From Hermodice carunculata (lineage: Eukaryota > Annelida > Polychaeta > Eunicida > Amphinomidae): DNA of 64,000 nucleotides. The number at the start of each line of letters is the position of its first letter. Within the stretch, counting starts at the first letter, position 1. Below the pieces are notes generated by a model. The model was not told where the DNA came from. It searched no databases and saw only the letters and a program-made list of their open reading frames with translations. A program made the position numbers and the translations under genes. Location of the stretch: NCBI GenBank assembly GCA_964020975.1, contig OZ026630.1:64575013-64639012 (forward strand), read 5' to 3'. Below, in pieces: positions 1-12,250 of this stretch.

Positions 1-143
1 CAAAATAACTGTATTTGACATCAAAGTTACTGGCTGTAGCAGTTTTTGAATGATAAAGAAACTGCATTCATTTAAGTGATCACTGGAGAAAGTCAATGAA
101 CCCTCTAGCAAGTCAGGTGGGTCCTGCTGTAGATAGTTACGTT

Positions 144-360
144 TTAACTCATTCCATACTATAAGGTCACAGGCCTTGGTCAGTGGTTCTGGCACAGCTG
201 CAGCATGTCTTGCCAGGCAGTGCCAGAACCACTGACTTAGGACGATAGGCATGTTGGTACTTGAACGAAAGCTCTTTTCATGAAGAATTTAATATGAAAT
301 TGTCGCCTTGAATCTAGGTAAACATACGTAAATATCAGGGACTGGTATGCAATGAGTTAA
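144..360. mobile_element. Hairpin MITE, TTAA ends, copy 1
   Basis: A 217-bp non-autonomous element. It begins TTAACTCATTCCATACT and ends GGTATGCAATGAGTTAA, so the tips are inverted repeats with TTAA at each outer edge (144-147 and 357-360). Inside is a 16-bp perfect stem: 179-194 (starts GTCAGTGGTT) pairs with 221-236, with a 26-nt loop. The same tips and almost the same length are found at 677-892, which defines a family. TTAA target duplication is typical of the piggyBac and Kolobok superfamilies (known); which one mobilised it is not decidable here. Confidence 0.7.
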
Positions 361-676
361 GCTGCTGACAAAATGATGAAAATCTGCATGGGATAGCAGG
401 CTAGGAGGACACATACTGCAGCATGGTTAATGCCACTGAAGTAAACATGTCATCTGTATTTTAGGACATGTGGGCCTGGGCCTTACCCAGTTGTACAAAG
501 GGTCACAATCACTGTAGTCTCCAACTTATCATTTGGTGATAATCATGATGAATCTGCATTTGTAACTTGAGCATGTATCAGCAGAAAATAAAACCTAGAG
601 CTTCACTGGATTATCAGGATTTAGATCAAAATTACCACCCAAAAGTATTTGAAGCTATCAACGCTACACCTTGGCC
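361..676. other. Unannotated spacer between two MITEs
   Basis: AT-rich sequence between the two MITE copies. I see no open frame bounded by splice sites, and no repeat that matches elsewhere in the window. Confidence 0.5.
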
Positions 677-892
677 TTAACTCATTCCACCCTAATGACA
701 CCCCCCCCCCCACACTAATATCTAAATGTCATCTGCTAATTGTATTTTACTAATTTAGGGATTATTTTTTCAAAATTTTGGATGAAACTTGCATGGAAGA
801 TCATTCCATGGTCAACAGCTTTCCTTGGTGTGCTCTGGGCACACCAAGGAAAGCTGTTGACTCCGGTCATCTATCAGGGTAGAATGAGTTAA
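677..892. mobile_element. Hairpin MITE, TTAA ends, copy 2
   Basis: A 216-bp element. It starts TTAACTCATTCCACCCTAA and ends with the complement (agggtagaatgagttaa), with TTAA at 677-680 and 889-892. It carries a perfect 23-bp inverted repeat, 811-833 pairing with 839-861 around a 5-nt loop. The arm contains CAGCTTTCCTTGGTG, and the same core stem recurs at 38440-38503 and 44201-44267. A poly-C run lies at about 701-711. The perfect pairing suggests that this copy is relatively young, or that the stem is kept by gene conversion or function. Confidence 0.8.
811..861. repeat. Perfect 23-bp hairpin (MITE core)
   Basis: Arms 811-833 and 839-861 are exact reverse complements with a 5-nt loop, so a transcript of either strand would fold into a single long hairpin of miRNA-precursor or siRNA-like size. 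The stem lies inside the MITE at 677-892. No separate promoter is visible, so a small-RNA role is only a possibility. Confidence 0.75.
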
Positions 893-1059
893 TGTACAGT
901 GAACAATAAATTTATCTTGTAAGGATGGTTACTTCATTGATGTCAGCTTCAATACACATTCTATTTGACATCAAAGTCCTGAATGATTACACCTCACAAA
1001 ACAGGTATTTTGATGACTTAGCTGGTAAAGGGTTCAGTTGTTACTCTAAAAAGCAAGTT

Positions 1060-1440
1060 TCTTCTTTTTTAAGAGTATGTTCATAATTATTGGTATGAGA
1101 CCTGTAACCCTATCACTTCAGTTCATAGGTTTATACTGTAAGCACATCCAATGAACCACAAATAAAAGTTGCAGAATTTAATTCATGCTAACTATGAGCA
1201 CATCAAAAGTTAAAATGTTGAACATCTTCAAAATTATTATAGGTAGAGGTATCATTCCAACTTCAATTCCTAGGTTTGTGCTGTAGTTGCATCCAGTGAA
1301 CCACAAACAATAGTCGCACAATGTGAATTTATACCTGTTTGGGGGACTTGAAAAATTTAAATGTTGAATATCTATCTTCCAAACTATTATGCATAAACAT
1401 TCTGACTTCACACCCTACCTTTGTCCATCATCAGTTTTGT
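1060..1440. repeat. Short array of the ~145-bp satellite
   Basis: About two and a half copies of the tandem unit found as a long array at 46150-47430. Shared landmarks are cacttcagttcataggttt, atccaatgaaccac, and an aacttcaaaactattat-like block. The atccaatgaacc landmark appears near 1147 and 1289, a spacing of about 142 bp. The copies are diverged, so this is an old offshoot of the same family. Confidence 0.65.
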
Positions 1441-2454
1441 CCAGAGCAAAGCACCCAGACATCCCACCAAGGGTAGAATCTCTGAACAGTGTGTGGCCCT
1501 ATCATTGAAGTTGAAATAATGTAAATTAGGAACAGCAATAGCAGACTTGTACATATTTATAACAGACCAGACATACATCAGGCCCTAATCTGACATCAGC
1601 AGTCAATTACACGTCTATATACATCACAAGGATTTGTTGTTTACATGCACAGTCAGACATAACACTTTTATGTTACCATATGGTGACCATTTTGTCATCA
1701 TTCCACGCTGTAGTGTCAGGAGTGATCCATAAATGAATCAAAGTTGCAATAAAAAGTATACAGCACTAGAATTAACTGGAGTTTCTCATTACATGTACAT
1801 GACAAAATCTTATTTGTTTGCTGACACTTGACATTCTGTTTTATCCAGAATTATTCCTTTCTTCCTGGCATTTCCTTTTTTACCAGCAGATTTTTTCATG
1901 CCAACAGCCTCATTTTGCTACATCTTTTTCTGAACTCTCCTATTTTCTCTCGTATAGCTTTTCCAATTTCAATTTGAATGTACAACGTAACAACTTTCCT
2001 TTGTAGGACAGAGCCTCTCAGACTTAACAGCCATTTAGCCTTGTCTTAGCTCATCAACTTCCCTTTGTAGGCACACAGATGGACCTGCTTTGAAGCAAAT
2101 TTTCTTTCCTAGTTCACTCTCTCCATGTCAAATCAACCATACGTCTCTGATAATACATAGTTAAGCTGCATGTCTCAGATATCATGACCTCCCTCAATGA
2201 TGTTTAAGAAGCTATCGAAATACAAAGAATGAAACACAAGACATACTTATATGAAACAAATATAATGGTTGGAATAAGTTTGAGACCTACTTGCCATTCT
2301 CATCTGGTGTATAAGACATCAGATATGTTAACAATCAGGAAGAAAGCTCATTAAACTCATCCAAGGGTTTTATATACATGTACTACTTCAGCGGCAAAAG
2401 TCTTTAGGATGCAGCTTTCCTTGTTCTGAAAAGGATAGCACTGACAAGAAGATT
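1441..2454. other. Unannotated AT-rich sequence
   Basis: The longest open frame here is about 60 codons and lacks splice sites or codon bias. No clear repeat is seen. Intron or intergenic sequence. Confidence 0.5.
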
Positions 2455-2890
2455 TTCTATGTTGATATCTGTGACCTTGAAAAAGTGGTCAATGTTGTCA
2501 GCGAGTGAACTCATTCAAGATGATTTGGATGTGAACCTTTGACAATTGTACATTTATTCCAAAGCGAGTGTTTACAACATTCTATGTTAATGCTTATACC
2601 TGAAAATGAGATCAAGGTCATGAGGAAATAGATTTATTCAAGGTCCTCACTCTGAAGATATAGTGCTTCCAAGTGTTTTCTACATTGATTCTAGTGACCT
2701 TGAAAACAAGGTCAAGGTTACCAGGAAGCAAACTCTTCCATCACCCCCACAAGATACATCAGCATGGAAGCTTGATGGTTGTAGCATCAGTCATTCTTAA
2801 GACACAGCATAACCAAAGCTCTTATATGTTAATGCCTGTAGCCTTGAAAATGAGGTCAAGGTTACCAGGGACCAAATTCATTAAAGGGAG
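2455..2890. repeat. Degenerate tandem repeat with TGACCTTGA words
   Basis: Four diverged units begin near 2456, 2581, 2679 and 2824 with tctatgttgat-like words, followed by a (tgac)cttgaaaa...ggtcaaggt block and then 'accaggaa'. Spacing varies (about 98-145 bp). The units hold inverted TGACCTTGA / TCAAGGTCA half-sites like those in the dispersed repeats of 21-34 kb. An open frame of 94 codons on the plus strand (2673-2957) merely reflects the repetition. Confidence 0.55.
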
Positions 2891-4864
2891 CAAGAGAAAA
2901 CAGGTCTTGATCACTGAATCATTTATACAGGCTCAACCTGGGAACACACAGAGTTAAATACAAGTCAGACAACCAAATTACATCCCTTCAAGACTTTTCA
3001 AAAAACAAGGAATATAACTGACATCAGATATTATTCAATCTGCTTTTAACAGATCTGCAGAGCATCAATAGAGAAGTTGAAGAACCCAATTCCCAAGGCA
3101 AAAACATACAAAGAAAATATTAATAGTCTACTTGTAAGTAATTAAAAAGGCTTATTAGACAATATCAAGCAGAAAATGAGTTAAATGCAACCAAGCTTCC
3201 TTCCTGTCACAAATTTCTGTGGCATCAATTGAGAATATAATGAGTTGCATGCAGTTTTAATCCCTTCCTAATCAGAATAAAGGTGACTTAACATTTTTTA
3301 ATTTTATTTTACTTTTTTTGTGCTTAATCAAATAAACCTCAGGTCACATCTAAAATTCTCATCAAAATGTTTCTGACAGGAAATAATATACACAAAATGG
3401 TCAAAGCTGACACTTGATATCTATCTAGGTGTTGGTGGCTGCTGTCTGCTCATAAGGGTTAAGATGCAGCATCTCCCCTCCCCAAATCTTGGAGGCATCA
3501 AGAAAGCTGTGCCTTATTGACACCCGACATGTGAAATGCATTCATTGGCCAGCAGGTGTTTGAAGGCAAGAGAGTGGAGAAATGAGAAAGCAACAGTTTG
3601 GAAAATGGTCTGTGACAAGCGTAATCCCACAATGAAGCCTGCAAAGTGTGATAAGACTGCAACAGTAATAACTATACCTTCTTTCTCTCAGCCTCCAGGG
3701 CTTGCAATGATCTTGGGGTACCAGCCCTGTAAATAGGCTGTGGTTCAATGCTGCATCTTCCAGTGCAGCCGTCTGGAGAAAGAGGGTGACTGGTGCATAC
3801 GACAATTTTAATTGGGTCTGCTGGATGCTTATGATTTATACTGAAGTTTGAGCCACCTTTATAGTTGACCCTAAATATAGGTTCAATGTGATCCAGTCAT
3901 TATTGTGTGAGCGTTTATCAACCTTCATGTGTTTGATAGAAAAAAAAAAGTGTAATTTTGTTAACCACACTGGCAATAAATCCATTCAGCTGGAATTAAG
4001 AAAGGAAAATGCAGCAAAAATTTCTTGCCAAGCCATTTGGCAAGTCCAGAAAAATGATTTCCTGTTTGCCAGTCTTGGCTTTGCATGATCCATGGGGAAC
4101 AGTCGCACGTGTGGGCCATAATAACCTATCATCTCTAAATGGCCCAGCCTGTTGTGTTGTTATCTGAAGGCCTATGCTACATCCACCTTAAGTTAATGCT
4201 AACATGTGATGAAGAGAAAATGAACGAGATGATGCGCCAGGGTGGTGACCTTTATGACCTTTGTGACCTCTTTCACCTGCCCTCTGCTTCTTGTCTCTCT
4301 GGGTATGCCCCATGACATAGGCCCCTGAAGGTGTGATTGTTCATTACAGCTTATCACACCAGTAACAGTGCCTGCACCACAAAATACGTAATAAAGACCT
4401 GCAAACCATGATGGACAATACAATGTTAAACTGGGCCCTAATAATGTCCAGGCCACCTCTCATGTTGAGGTCTGTCAGTGTATAACCATGCCACTCCCTG
4501 GAACTGGGTACATACATCATACACATCAATGCCAGTTTTTGTTGATGTACATATAGCTGACTCCACAATTTTCTACTTTAACCTTCTTCAGCTCAATGAC
4601 ACGTACTGCTTCACTGGAAATTTACACCTGCAAAATTGCAATTTTTGGGAACAAAACAACAAAATTGAAAATAAAAAATAAATAAATGAATAAAAGAAAT
4701 GCTTTATCAAATTTTGAGTACATATGAAAATTTTATTTCACATTAAAAATTTTGAGGGTTTATGGCTATAGAACAGTCATATTTGGATCATTTCATTGTT
4801 TCACCCATCAATAAGTACATGTATACTGCCTTGGCTTCCACTCTTGGAAAAAAATACAAATACA
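2891..4864. other. Unannotated sequence
   Basis: Short overlapping open frames occur on both strands near 3536-3805 and 4199-4680, but none is flanked by convincing splice signals and none resembles a family I know. No repeat structure seen. Confidence 0.45.
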
Positions 4865-4871
4865 TACAAAT

Positions 4872-4962
4872 GTACGTATGTACGTATGTACATACATACA
4901 CACATACGTATGTACATACATACATACATACATACATACATACATACATACATACATACACA
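4872..4962. repeat. (ACAT)n/(TACG)n microsatellite
   Basis: Mixed tetranucleotide array, first alternating tacg/tatg and then pure (CATA)n. It produces long artificial open frames on both strands rich in Tyr-Val-Cys or Thr-Tyr-Ile-His. Confidence 0.95.
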
Positions 4963-6969
4963 CCCTATCTGTTGACACAACATGGAATAAAAGTGGAGGC
5001 CTGAATGATGAAAACTCATTACAACACTGCAATGAGGCTGCAACACCATGTATAATATAGAGCAAGTTGTAACAGACAACTTGATTGCATTCATGCATAG
5101 AGTATGCTATTTCCCTCCATTCACTTTCCTAGGTTACTAAGCCATATATATAAATATATATATATTATCCATTAGAAAAACACTTAGTTTTGGCTGTATA
5201 AATGTTCTCTGTCTCTGTGATATTTTTTTTTTTCAGAGGAAAATTTCCTCTTCTTTAGTTAGTTTTATTTATTAATTCATTCACTCATTATTTATTTTGT
5301 CATCTTGTGAACATGTCACCCAACAGAACCCATAAATATTTCTGCAATGCATACTCATAGTTCTGATTTCAGAAGCTGACACCAGAGGGCATGGTGGTCT
5401 GTAATTTCATTAACTTTCAACACAAGTGAAAGTGGCAAAATAGCACTGACACCACTGACAATACCATGCACACACTATCTTATCGGTGGAGAATACTGGC
5501 CATCTGCATCAACACCACAGGATCCAGGACGCATCAATGTCACGTAAAATGTACACTTCAGTCATCACTCCATCCTGCAGAAATGGTCTTATCTTACAAT
5601 TAAGCAAAACTCTTGACAAATGACCAATAAAACACTACCCAGGCCACATAGCCCCATTAGCTAAAACAGTTCATTTCTAACTTCTGCTAAGTGGTCTTCA
5701 TCACTTGTTCACTCACTGTTAACTTTTCTGGTACTTCTGTTAAACACTGACAGACCACAGCCAGTGTCAACAGCTGATTAATTAAAAACACCCTGCTGTC
5801 TTCGTGACACACGGAACCCTCTCTGACAAAGGAGACAAAGACACTGGCAACTCCCATTGAGTAAAAACTAAACACCACCAACTCCCAGACATGTTTCAAA
5901 GTTTGCTATAAGGATGACATTTCCACCGAGACAAACCATGAATATTCAAAGCCCAGTTACCCAATTTCCCCCATTCGTCATCGTCCCTGACAGCTGTATT
6001 GTTTTTAATTTCTTGCTGCAGCCTTTGCCCCAGCCCCATCCATCAAGCCTTGATGTCTTCCTCTTGTAACCTTTCCATTAACTAGACTGATCCAGTAAGC
6101 AAAATGGCACTATGTCCTTCAACACTTGGTTCACTTTCACTGCAATATCTCTACTGAAAACTTCAATCCTTTTTTTCTTTTTTTTTTAAGCATTTTCCAT
6201 TGTGTTACAATGAGAACACTTATGGTATAACCATAAAATTTTCCCAAGGGGCGGATATTCCTAATTTTTCCCTAAGGAAGTCCCTTTGGGAATGTTTGAC
6301 TCAGAGTTTTTTCTTTTAATTTATACTGAATGCAATTCAGGATTTTTTGCGGAAAATTCTCATTTAGGCTGAAAATTAAAAGTTCGGGAACATAAATGAC
6401 TATACAGTATCACATTTTGCATTATTATTAGGACCATGGAAGTTGTTGGGGAAATCTCAATGAAAGTTCAAAATACTTCAGTTAACTTACTTTTGGTTTG
6501 GGGCTACATCAAGTGAACAGGAACCTCATAACATCACAAGAAGTTTCTGACTCAAAAGTGTTTTTTTTTCCTCTTCCTCTACCAAAATACAGGTTGATGC
6601 TTCCATGGTGTGTCCAACTCAGTTAACAGAACTCCATTAATTTTGTGCAAACCAAAAGTTACGTATCAGTTGCCAGTGACCTCTGTCAGCAGAACCTGAA
6701 ACTATTTGTGTGAATTTCAGTCATCAAATGCCTTTATGGAGTGCCATAAAGAGCTGTCTGCTTCATGTGTAATCACCAAATTGTATTCCCTGTCAACCAT
6801 GAAACGAAGTCATTTTTGTAACAGGATTTGTGACTGTCCTTTGTCTAATCAATCAAATCATAATTATGATTTCTGAACATATTTTTTAATTGCAAATCAT
6901 AATTTTAGCCTTAAATGTTAGCCATGAAAGTACATTTTATTGTCTGCATGAACTATGATTGTGTGCACG
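4963..6969. other. Unannotated sequence
   Basis: Contains a short TA run (about 5143-5166) and two poly-T runs (about 5222-5234 and 6170-6188). A minus-strand frame of 70 codons at 5687-5899 has no splice context. Nothing else supportable. Confidence 0.45.
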
Positions 6970-6972
6970 CAT

Positions 6973-7029
6973 GCACACACACACACACACACACACCTCA
7001 GGGCCTCTTCCTTGGTCTGTTGTTACCAC

Positions 7030-7061
<32 letters not shown>

Positions 7062-7062
7062 C
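6973..7062. repeat. (CA)n and (GAT)n microsatellites
   Basis: A short (CA)n tract at about 6973-6996 followed by about ten GAT repeats at 7031-7061. Confidence 0.9.
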
Positions 7063-8044
7063 ATACACAATGATACAAAAGAGATCAGGAAGATACGACA
7101 ACATAAATATAGTTACAAACTATTCCAGAAATGATCTGTAATTCAATAACAAAGTGAGTTTTTTTTCCTGAATGTGTTCTATTATGACTGGAGGGTAGGA
7201 GAGCACCATTTGGTCAGTCAGAAGAAAAAGATTACCAAATGTGGATATGTCTAATTACTGCAGAATGCCCCCAGATACTGCACTGCAGAAAGAAAATAAT
7301 TACAGTCAAGCAATGATTACAATGGTAATACTTGGAGAATGTCAGCTTCTAGCGGGCAGGGAGATCAAGAGGGGATCATCTGGGCTTGGGGCTAAGAAAA
7401 TTTTAGATTACAATTCCAACTAATCTGTGTGTCTCAATGAGATCTCAGCTGGCCACACAGACAGACAGTTATATGAAGGTATTTCCTGTGTGTGTGAAAG
7501 ATTGTGTCACATTAAAGAGCAAAGTTAAAATACCTTCAGCTTTTAAGCTACATCTGTATATGTATGGAACACATAAACAGAAGTTAACAGAAATGTAATT
7601 GGCACCATAGGCAACCAGTGGCTCTTGGGAGATCTTCCAATTTTTATTACTTTTTAACAAAATCTCCCAATCTCCCGATTTTCAGATTTTAAAAAAATCC
7701 AAACAAAAGTCACAAGTGAAAAGATGCTATTAGAAAATAAACACCATTTTCATGCAAATACAGGATAGTTGTGATAATTTGGGGAGGGGGAAACGTCTCC
7801 GTAAAAGGCCTGAAATGGCCCAGAGAGCACCAAAAACATATTTTAAATATTATCCAAAGGAGCACACCCTCGGAACCCCCTTGGTACGCTTCGTGCCTTC
7901 GGTGCTTGCTCCCTCTACCCCCCCCCCCCCCCAAAAAAAAGTTCCAGATTTTAATTCATCTCTGAAGGGAAATCTCCCTTCATTGCCCCAGCTCTATTTG
8001 GAGCCTCCCGGCAACAGCAATCCAAAGAATGACTGGAAAATGCA
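7063..8044. other. Unannotated sequence
   Basis: AT-rich, with a poly-C/poly-A junction at about 7918-7939. Overlapping open frames at 7752-8057 read through the homopolymers and are not credible genes. Confidence 0.45.
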
Positions 8045-8190
8045 TCAATCAATATAACTTTTAGAGTATAAGGTATTACAATATAACTTTTAGAGGATAA
8101 GGTATTACATCCAGGACTGGTCTCTCCCAAAGAATCAATATAACTTTTAGAGGATTAGGTATTACATCCAGGACTGGTCTCTCCCAAAGT
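8045..8190. repeat. Local tandem duplication
   Basis: Three copies of aatataacttttagagga...ggtattaca (near 8047, 8079, 8132). The last two also share atccaggactggtctctccc. This explains the internally repeated minus-strand frame over 8076-8285. Confidence 0.8.
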
Positions 8191-8293
8191 ATAACACAGG
8201 TACAAATCTTACAAATCATCAAACTTTTTTGCCTCAAATGGGCCTGGCTCTCTTGTGATTGAATGAGTTCAATTGACAAGATCAACTGATATG

Positions 8294-8868
8294 TAAGAGT
8301 AAATACAGATACAATGTCAAACTCTCTCTTAAGAGTAAATACAGATACTATGTAAAACTCTCTTCTAAGAGTAAATACAGATACTATGTTAAACTCTCGT
8401 CTAAGCGTAAATACAGATACAATGTCAAACTCTCTTCTAAGAGTAAATACAGATACTATGTTAAACTCTTTTCTAAGAGTAAATACAGATACTATTTAAA
8501 ACTCTCTTCTAGGAGTCAATACAGATACAATGTCAAACTCTCTTCTAAGAGTAAATACAGATACTATTTAAAACTCTCTTCTAAGAGTAAATACAGATAC
8601 AATGTCAAACTCTCGTCTAAGAGTAAATACAGATACAATGTCAAAGTCTCTTCTAAGAGTAAATACAGATACTATGTCAAACTCTCTTCTAGGAGTCAAT
8701 ACAGATACTATGTAAAACTCTTTTCTAAGAGTAAATACAGAGACAATGTCAAACTCTCTTCTAGGAGTAAATATAGATACAATGTCAAACTCTCTTATAT
8801 AGTAAATACAGATACAATGTAAAACTCTCTTCTAAGATTAAATACAAATACACTGTCAAGCTTTCTTT
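8294..8868. repeat. 36-bp minisatellite, about 16 copies
   Basis: Head-to-tail units of 36 bp. Each contains gtaaatacagata, then atgtcaaactctc, then ttctaaga. Most copies differ by one to three substitutions (cagatacaatg versus cagatactatg), and the last units decay. There are no spacers between the units, so this is a plain tandem minisatellite. Each unit contains stop codons in several frames, so it is not a coding repeat. Confidence 0.95.
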
Positions 8869-10839
8869 CTCTCAGTGATCATTGAGATTTTCTGCTGTAA
8901 AACTGACATAACTGGATAGGCTAAAAACACTATTTTTTTTTTACATGCGTGCATATTTGATTGTGATAATGACTTTTGGATTACTAGAAGAACAACAGAG
9001 AACAGACAATATTGAATTATTTACACTGATAAAAAAGAATATCTTATCATTCCCAGCCTAAAAATAAAAACGTTTTGCCCCAACCCTCATAATACTGCTG
9101 ATGTATTTCCATGCAGGCACAGTTTGGGCACCCCCCAAAGGACCCCCCTTGGAACAAAATACATGTAAAGATAACTATGACAGATCTCTTCTCTTTATCT
9201 GGTAGTTAATTGAAATGAAATATGATCAGTACCAAAGAGACACAAATTGAATTGCGTAGAAGTGGCAGTGAAGTGGTGTACTCTCTGGCAAAATGATCCG
9301 AGGGTTGTCTGCTGGCTTTTTGCAACAACCCATTCAGTTTGATCATTTCTGTGCTCCCACCTATCCCCGAACATGATCGCCAAGCCATCAATCATCAAAA
9401 GACATTCCAGGATGTTTAAATACAATTACATTACTAGATACAGTTTCTTGTGCTGAAACACGTTCCTCTTTCCCCATTCACCTCAGTCCCATTTGCATGT
9501 CCAGACGGCCCTTAATTGGCTATAGAGTTAGTGTTCTCTGGGATTTGACTGACTCCAAGAACAATCAGTCTGACCTGCATGGACTCAGCTGCTTTTTCTG
9601 TAATTAGGGAGCCGGTGTTTGATGATGCCGGTAAATCACAGACCCACTGAAACAGACCACCAACCCTGGTAGGTCTATCTTATGATCCAGTCTTAACACT
9701 GCAACATGTTTATATCAAGCATCAACACGCATGTATCATTGTTGGTTTGATCCATTTGTCCACGTCCACCCCTACCCCAGTCAGTCACGATCAACAAAAA
9801 CAAAATCGTGACTATACACTGATGTGAAAGTTCAATCTTTCATCTGTCAACTGTAGTAACAAAGACAGGCTGATTATTACCTGAAACATAATTGTACAGT
9901 TTGTGGTACATATACATGTGAGCTCAACATTAACAATAGAAACGGACAAAGAACACTGCCCCCCTCCCACTTCACGTACATCCAGGTTGCCCTTGTCTGG
10001 AGACTCCAATGAATCAGGGGAAAATAATTCTGGATTGTGACATATAATTGAAGATCCTTTCAAACATTGTTGATCACTCAGTCTGAGATAAATGTTCCTG
10101 ATGTTATGGATGTGACAACAGTGTGGTGAACTTGTCTTGACAACCGACCTCAACGAAATAAGGCACGGAAACCTTCTCTCTTTGTGTCAAAAAAGTGAGG
10201 TTCGTGAGAATTGAAATAGATTATCTGTGTCTTTTACTCAACTTTCAACCTATTTCAACAGCTCAACTTTGTGAACTTAGGAGTACATTGACTGCCTTAT
10301 GTGTAGGATGACCACAAGGTGTGCATGCCTGTAAGAAATGACAACAGAAGGGTGTCAATGGAGTCAGGGTATGTGTAGGAGCAAGACAGTTGAACATAAG
10401 CTAAGTTGGCATTATCTTGGTCATCATCCAAAAATGTGCATGATGACAGTAAGGTTCATATTTGAAAGCTTTTTTTATTGAATTACACAGAGAAAAACCT
10501 GGGTACTTTCTCATTTTATTCACTCACGGCATACTGACTTATCCACGTAGTACTTCAATGCTAAGTCTTGTAACTAGATGAAACTCTCCCTTCAATTGAT
10601 TCTCTCACAGCATGCTGACTCAGCCCTGTAGTGCTTCGATGCTAAGTCTTGATACAAGATGAAACTCTAGAACTAAGAAGACTCATGATTGGGGGACTTC
10701 ACAAAACTTTCATCCAATCACAAACTTGCATGCATCCGGAGGCACAAGTTCCCAGTTCCCCCTGTCAAAATTAACACAGAAGGAACAACATTAAAGATCT
10801 GGCAATTAAGGGAAAACTGACCTTTGTCTTTATATAGAG
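8869..10839. other. Unannotated, partly GC-richer sequence
   Basis: A minus-strand frame of 113 codons at 9812-10153 has no recognisable domain. The stretch around 9500-9660 is complex, non-repetitive and rich in homeodomain-like TAATT cores, so it could be regulatory. I cannot support a gene. Confidence 0.4.
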
Positions 10840-10990
10840 CTCCCTTCACACTTTTTTGCTTTCTGTAATTACTGACAGGAAATCAAGCCTTTGATAATGA
10901 ATTAAGGTGTTTTTTTATTTTTATCACAGCCAATCATGCAGTTTCCACCTTGGAAGCATTTAAAGATTCTCTTCCTGCCAGAGGAATAAA
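10840..10990. promoter_or_regulatory. Possible enhancer-like segment
   Basis: Non-repetitive sequence with clustered words typical of developmental enhancers: TAATTACTGACAG (homeodomain plus TALE-like), CCTTTGAT (TCF/LEF core CTTTGAT), TAATGAATTA (paired homeodomain cores) and CCAATCA (CCAAT box). Such words are short and occur by chance, so this is a suggestion only. Conservation in a related species would decide. Confidence 0.2.
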
Positions 10991-11453
10991 GTCTGCTGCA
11001 CAGAACATACAAATTGAAATCTTTGCTTGCAGAATTGAGAATTTTCTTCATTAAAAAAATACCCTTTCAAGTTGTCCAGCTTTAGCTCACTAATTGCTCC
11101 AACAGGGATCTCACTGAAAACTATTTTCAGCATGAGTGAGCATCATTTGGTATGAGCACCCTTGTCTTGTATGAATGGTGGTAGCCAGTCTTCCCTTCAT
11201 CTGTCTCTCCATCACAGCACCTGTCACCGATATCTCAGGTAGGAAGTGTCTTTAAATAACATCCTTTTTATCCACTTTGGGTTGTGATGTATACAAAAAG
11301 GAACGGGCTTCTCATAAAGTGGCCATCGTGTCCTTATTAGCAACGTAGCAGTCTGGACCAAATTTATTCAACGGGCACCCACTCATGCTATTTACATGAA
11401 GACAGAAGCACTGAATAGCTCTAATGATTCCGCCCTTTACAATACAATATACA

Positions 11454-11456
<3 letters not shown>
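10991..11456. other. Unannotated sequence
   Basis: No repeat and no exon-like frame seen. It ends at an AT microsatellite. Confidence 0.45.

Positions 11457-11520
<64 letters not shown>
11457..11520. repeat. (AT)n microsatellite
   Basis: About 32 uninterrupted AT dinucleotides. The Tyr-Ile open frames on both strands are artefacts of it. Confidence 0.97.
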
Positions 11521-11522
<2 letters not shown>

Positions 11523-12250
11523 TTGTTTCAGGAAATTATGACACCCATGTGGGTAATTTGACAGCAGAAATATATCGAAGTTTTGCTGCAGGCTAGAGTA
11601 AGAACCGTTAGTAGCTGCAATGGGGGGAGGCAAAGAGAGGATGGGATAGGCAGAAACAAAAATGCAGGAACTGACAGCTTCCCAGAATATACCACCAACT
11701 ACACAGGAGAAGCCACACAATTGGCCTGCAGCCAGAACAGCTTGGTTCATGGAGAGCTCTTCTCTCGAGACAGGAATAAAGGCAAACTGAGGACCACAGT
11801 CAAGTGGTCATGCTGGGACAAAATGATCCTAATTAGTCAGAGACTCCAGTCAAAAAGTCCCACTTTCAAAGCTACTTCTGTTTCTAAAATATGATAATTA
11901 AACCACCATAAAAAGTGTTTTTGATGTACATGTACATATGCTAAACTGGAATCCTATCCAAAACAACAGAAAATGCAAGTGTGGGTGGATTACCCTGGAA
12001 CACACATTTTTCCAGTCTTAACCAGATGGTAGTCAATTTAAACATTTCTGGAATTATTAAATCTCTTTTGAATAAAATTCAACTAGTCACAATGAATTCC
12101 CACAATACCAGATATTTCTGGAACAATGTATAACATTGAGGAAAATACAAGCATGATTTTCATTACCCTGAATTGAAGACATTTATTCAAGGGTCCCGCT
12201 GCCTGTCGCAATGTTAACAAATCCATAACAGATGCAAACTTACCACTTAC
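11521..12250. other. Unannotated; probable intron 3' of the 12.3-kb exon
   Basis: If the minus-strand exon at 12251-12388 is real, this is the beginning of the following intron (transcription runs toward lower coordinates). No further exon recognised. Confidence 0.4.

Noticed and set aside
8294-8868. Possible CRISPR-like array
   Set aside because: The 36-bp units are directly adjacent, without unique spacers, in a eukaryotic context. It is a minisatellite.
11396-11750. Tyr-Ile-rich frames
   Set aside because: They translate the (AT)n tract. Equivalent artefacts occur at 56561-56874 and 61193-61471.
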